Origin: Deltaproteobacteria bacterium
Lineage (GTDB): Bacteria > Desulfobacterota > GWC2-55-46 > DRQE01
Reading direction: 5' to 3'
DNA length: 7,652 nucleotides
NCBI GenBank assembly: GCA_030636245.1
Contig: DAOVXI010000081.1
Coordinates: 1 to 7,652, forward strand
Below the pieces are notes generated by a model. The model made no database searches, was not told the DNA's origin, and saw only the letters and a list, made by a program, of their open reading frames with translations. Position 1 is the first letter of the stretch. Every line of letters starts with the position of its first letter. The position numbers and the translations under genes are program-made. Positions 6,292 through 7,652 of this stretch are shown piece by piece.

Positions 6292-7209
6292 TTATTTTCT
6301 TCTGTCCACTATGTACTCGGCTATCGCCCTAAGTGGTTCTGCCTCTTCTCCAAAGTCCTTCAACGAATCAATTGCCTTATTCTTTAACGCCTTTGCTATC
6401 TCCCTTGATTGTCCAAGACCCACAAGTTTAGGATAAGTTGCCTTGCTGAGCTTTTCATCCGAACCGGCGTCCTTGCCAAGCTCCTCGGTCGTACCAGTAA
6501 GATCAAGTATGTCATCGGCCACCTGAAAGGCAAGTCCTATGGCACGGCCATATGTTGTAAGAGCGTCGAGTTGCTTTTCACCTGCTCCCGCTATCATTGC
6601 TCCGCACCTGATCGAGGCCGTAAGGAGCGCGCCTGTTTTTAGGGCGTGTATCCTTTCGAGTTCCACAACGCTTATGTCCTTGTCCTCGCTCTCAAGATCC
6701 ACAACCTGACCACCTATCATTCCAAGCGAACCGGCCGCTCTGGAGATCTCCTTTGTAACAGCAACGATTATCTCCGGAGCCACGCCCGGGCTGTCGGCTA
6801 TAAGCTCAAAGGCAAAGGTCAAAAGAGCGTCACCTGCGAGAATGGCGGTTGCCTCACCGAATTTTTTGTGACAGGTGGGTTTGCCTCGGCGAAGGTCATC
6901 GTCGTCAAGGGACGGTAGATCGTCGTGAATGAGCGAATAGGTGTGTATGCACTCAAAAGCACAGGCCGTGTTAATGGCTCTGCCAAGCTCTTTACCTTTA
7001 GCTCCGCTGACCGCTTCACTTACGGCTCCGCTGACCGCTTCGTAAGCCGCGAGCGTAAGTATAGGCCTTATCCTCTTGCCTCCGGCAAAAAGACTATAGT
7101 TTACGGCTTCATGGATAACGGGCGGAAACTCACTCTCATTCGGTACAAGCCTTGAGAGCTCTTTCGTTATCAGTTCTTCTTTTTCTTTTAAGTATCTAGC
7201 AAGTTCCAC
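6292..7209 (-). CDS. ispA: Polyprenyl (farnesyl/geranylgeranyl) diphosphate synthase
   Basis: A 305-residue all-helical class I prenyltransferase that adds isopentenyl diphosphate to allylic diphosphates. Motifs in order: GKR at 44-46, first aspartate-rich motif DDLPSLD at 96-102 followed by DDDLRRGKPTCH, GGQ at 166-168, KTG at 191-193, and second aspartate-rich motif DDILD at 232-236. The four-residue spacing in the first motif and the preceding TYSLIH match bacterial (type II) farnesyl diphosphate synthases; a C20 product cannot be excluded. The start is GTG with GGTGA 6 bases upstream. The closest upstream ATG is followed by only one sense codon before a stop, so it is not the start. The loop before the first motif contains a duplicated EAVSGA (57-62 and 65-70). 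It heads the operon and abuts dxs. xseB, often found upstream, is absent. A terminator-like hairpin lies between its promoter and start codon. Confidence 0.94.
   Translation of the reverse strand: MELARYLKEKEELITKELSRLVPNESEFPPVIHEAVNYSLFAGGKRIRPILTLAAYEAVSGAVSEAVSGAKGKELGRAINTACAFECIHTYSLIHDDLPSLDDDDLRRGKPTCHKKFGEATAILAGDALLTFAFELIADSPGVAPEIIVAVTKEISRAAGSLGMIGGQVVDLESEDKDISVVELERIHALKTGALLTASIRCGAMIAGAGEKQLDALTTYGRAIGLAFQVADDILDLTGTTEELGKDAGSDEKLSKATYPKLVGLGQSREIAKALKNKAIDSLKDFGEEAEPLRAIAEYIVDRRK
7000..7041 (-). repeat. 18-bp direct repeat inside ispA
   Basis: The unit GAAGCGGTCAGCGGAGCC (7041-7024) recurs as 7017-7000 with a single final-base change, separated by 6 bases (period 24). It encodes EAVSGA twice in frame, in the variable loop ahead of the first aspartate-rich motif. 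The near identity at the DNA level suggests a recent slippage or tandem duplication. Confidence 0.85.
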
Positions 7210-7215
7210 TAAGTA

Positions 7216-7220
7216 TCACC
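7216..7220 (-). promoter_or_regulatory. Shine-Dalgarno site of ispA
   Basis: GGTGA on the minus strand, 6 bases from the GTG start. It is complementary to TCACC at 7264-7260, at the 5' end of the predicted transcript, so it could be sequestered by base-pairing. Confidence 0.55.
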
Positions 7221-7224
7221 ACAT

Positions 7225-7262
7225 AAAAAAACCCTGCGTTGAACATACTTTCACAGCAAGGT
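7225..7262 (-). terminator. Terminator-like hairpin in the ispA leader
   Basis: On the minus strand ACCTTGCTGTGAA (7262-7250) pairs with TTCAACGCAGGGT (7243-7231): seven pairs including one G-U, a 2x2 internal loop, then four pairs, with a 6-base loop AGTATG. Seven T residues follow (7231-7225). It has intrinsic-terminator form but lies just 15 bases before the ispA start and downstream of a good promoter, so it may act as an attenuator rather than a gene end. Confidence 0.75.
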
Positions 7263-7274
7263 GAGTATCAATAA

Positions 7275-7303
7275 ATAATAACAGAAATAGACTATGGATA
7301 CAA
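7275..7303 (-). promoter_or_regulatory. Sigma70-like promoter for the ispA operon
   Basis: On the minus strand -35 TTGTAT (7303-7298) and -10 TATTAT (7280-7275) are separated by exactly 17 bases. The -10 matches the consensus at 5 of 6 positions, the -35 at 3 of 6 including TTG. Transcription would start near 7266-7268, just before the leader hairpin, giving a leader of about 58 bases. Confidence 0.6.
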
Positions 7304-7310
7304 GAAGATA

Positions 7311-7381
7311 GAGCGCGCTCAATTATTTGCAAGGCCCTGCAAAAAGCGCCTGAAATAATCGATTAATACTCCGCCGGAGTA
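7311..7381. repeat. Cluster of four short palindromes
   Basis: Within 71 bases lie TACTCC-GCC-GGAGTA (7367-7381), TAATCGATTA (7356-7365), TTGCA-AGGCCC-TGCAA (7327-7342) and GAGCGCGCTC (7311-7320). None is followed by a T-run in either direction, so they are not terminators. They lie upstream of the ispA promoter and could be operators, a structured RNA or part of a dispersed repeat; the sequence alone does not decide. Confidence 0.5.
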
Positions 7382-7395
7382 AATCTCTGCTGAAT

Positions 7396-7430
7396 AAAAA
7401 AACCGCACAGAGGGCAAACCTCCATGCGGT
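7396..7430 (-). terminator. Intrinsic terminator of the cold-shock gene
   Basis: On the minus strand ACCGCATGGAGG (7430-7419) pairs with CCTCTGTGCGGT (7413-7402), 12 pairs including two G-U, around a 5-base loop, followed by seven T (7402-7396). It lies about 85 bases after the cold-shock stop codon and insulates the ispA region from read-through. Confidence 0.92.
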
Positions 7431-7514
7431 AAATTCCGGTAATAAAAAAATAATAATGCTGCCTGCTTACTCAATAATTAAAGTCGATAACAAAAGAAGA
7501 ACTTTATATAAAGA

Positions 7515-7652
7515 TTAAACAGATATAACCTTTGAGGCCTGAGGTCCTTTTGGTCCGTCGCTGAGCTCGAACTCTACCGCCTCACCCTCCTTAAGGGTTT
7601 TGAAACCATCGCTGTCTATAGCTGATTAATGGACAAAAAAATCGCCGCCCTC
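7515..7652 (-). pseudogene. C-terminal part of a cold-shock-domain (CspA-type) protein, interrupted by an in-frame stop
   Basis: Read on the minus strand from the window edge, the frame gives EGGDFFVH, then TAA at 7628-7626, then SAIDSDGFKTLKEGEAVEF and onward through ELSDGPKGPQASKVISV to a normal TAA at 7517-7515. This is the second half of a CspA-family single-stranded nucleic-acid chaperone: FFVH-x-SAI is the RNP2 motif region and DGPKGPQA is a hallmark of the C-terminal strands. The TAA sits where the family has an aromatic residue or His, so one base change from TAT or TAC explains it. The frame is intact on both sides and there is no downstream in-frame ATG or GTG with a ribosome site, so a functional fragment is unlikely. 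It is either a decayed gene or a sequence error; the well-kept 3' half and strong terminator favour a very recent event or an error. The 5' part is outside the window. Confidence 0.8.

Larger units (their letters stand above)
7210..7514. other. Non-coding region between the cold-shock gene and ispA
   Basis: About 305 bases without a supported gene. From the cold-shock stop codon downwards it holds: an AT-rich 3' untranslated stretch with a 12-bp palindrome CTTTATATAAAG (7502-7513); the cold-shock terminator (7396-7430); a palindrome cluster (7311-7381); the ispA promoter (7275-7303); and the leader hairpin and ribosome site (7216-7262). A small RNA transcribed through 7265-7395 and ending at the 7225 T-run is possible but unproven. 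Confidence 0.7.

Noticed and set aside
6292..6320. TPP riboswitch ahead of dxs
   Set aside because: There is no intergenic space: dxs starts immediately after the ispA stop codon.
6819..7019. 66-codon minus-strand frame inside ispA in another phase
   Set aside because: It overlaps the first aspartate-rich motif region of ispA and has no recognisable domain.
7327..7342. Terminator at TTGCA-AGGCCC-TGCAA
   Set aside because: On the minus strand the T-run precedes the hairpin and the sequence after it is ATAATTG; on the plus strand A residues follow.
7626..7628. Recoding of TAA as a sense codon in the cold-shock gene
   Set aside because: TAA is the ordinary stop of phoB, arsC, nfnB, nfnA, tlyA and ispA here, so read-through by a changed code is not credible.

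Overview
All genes in this window lie on the minus strand, so transcription runs from high to low coordinates. The coding set is an ispA-dxs-tlyA group (isoprenoid precursor synthesis plus rRNA methylation), an nfnA-nfnB pair (flavin and iron-sulfur NAD(P)H/ferredoxin transhydrogenase), an arsenate-reductase-like phosphatase, a PhoB-type regulator, and the first codons of a further gene. The absence of introns, the Shine-Dalgarno sites, the intrinsic terminators and the tight spacing show a bacterium. Base composition is moderate. Nfn and the MEP pathway together suggest an anaerobic or facultative lineage of the deltaproteobacterial (Desulfobacterota), Nitrospirota or similar type; this is inference and cannot be settled from 7.6 kb.

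Layout in transcription order. 7515-7652 is the end of a cold-shock-domain gene that carries an in-frame TAA inside its conserved VHxSAI stretch. A strong intrinsic terminator follows at 7396-7430. 7210-7514 is non-coding and holds that terminator, a cluster of short palindromes, a good sigma70-like promoter (7275-7303) and a second intrinsic terminator (7225-7262) only 15 bases before the ispA start codon. ispA (6292-7209) and dxs (4396-6291) abut with no gap. tlyA (3638-4378), nfnA (2723-3592) and nfnB (1265-2686) follow with gaps of 17, 45 and 36 bases. A perfect 11-bp hairpin with a T-tract (1197-1234) ends this unit. arsC (750-1163), phoB (52-750) and a partial gene (1-52) form a second unit joined by two TAATG stop-start overlaps.

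How the genes work together. Dxs makes 1-deoxy-xylulose 5-phosphate, which feeds the MEP pathway. IspA condenses the resulting C5 units to C15 or longer prenyl diphosphates. TlyA is a common companion of these genes and methylates ribosomal RNA. NfnAB exchanges electrons among NADH, NADPH and ferredoxin; the MEP pathway uses NADPH (at Dxr) and low-potential electrons (at IspG and IspH), so co-transcription may be functional, but that link is inference. The arsC-phoB unit joins a protein that handles a phosphate analogue to a phosphate-type response regulator.

Most of the window is ordinary core metabolism. The parts most worth a second look are the terminator inside the ispA leader, the interrupted cold-shock gene, the duplication inside ispA and the arsC-phoB linkage.
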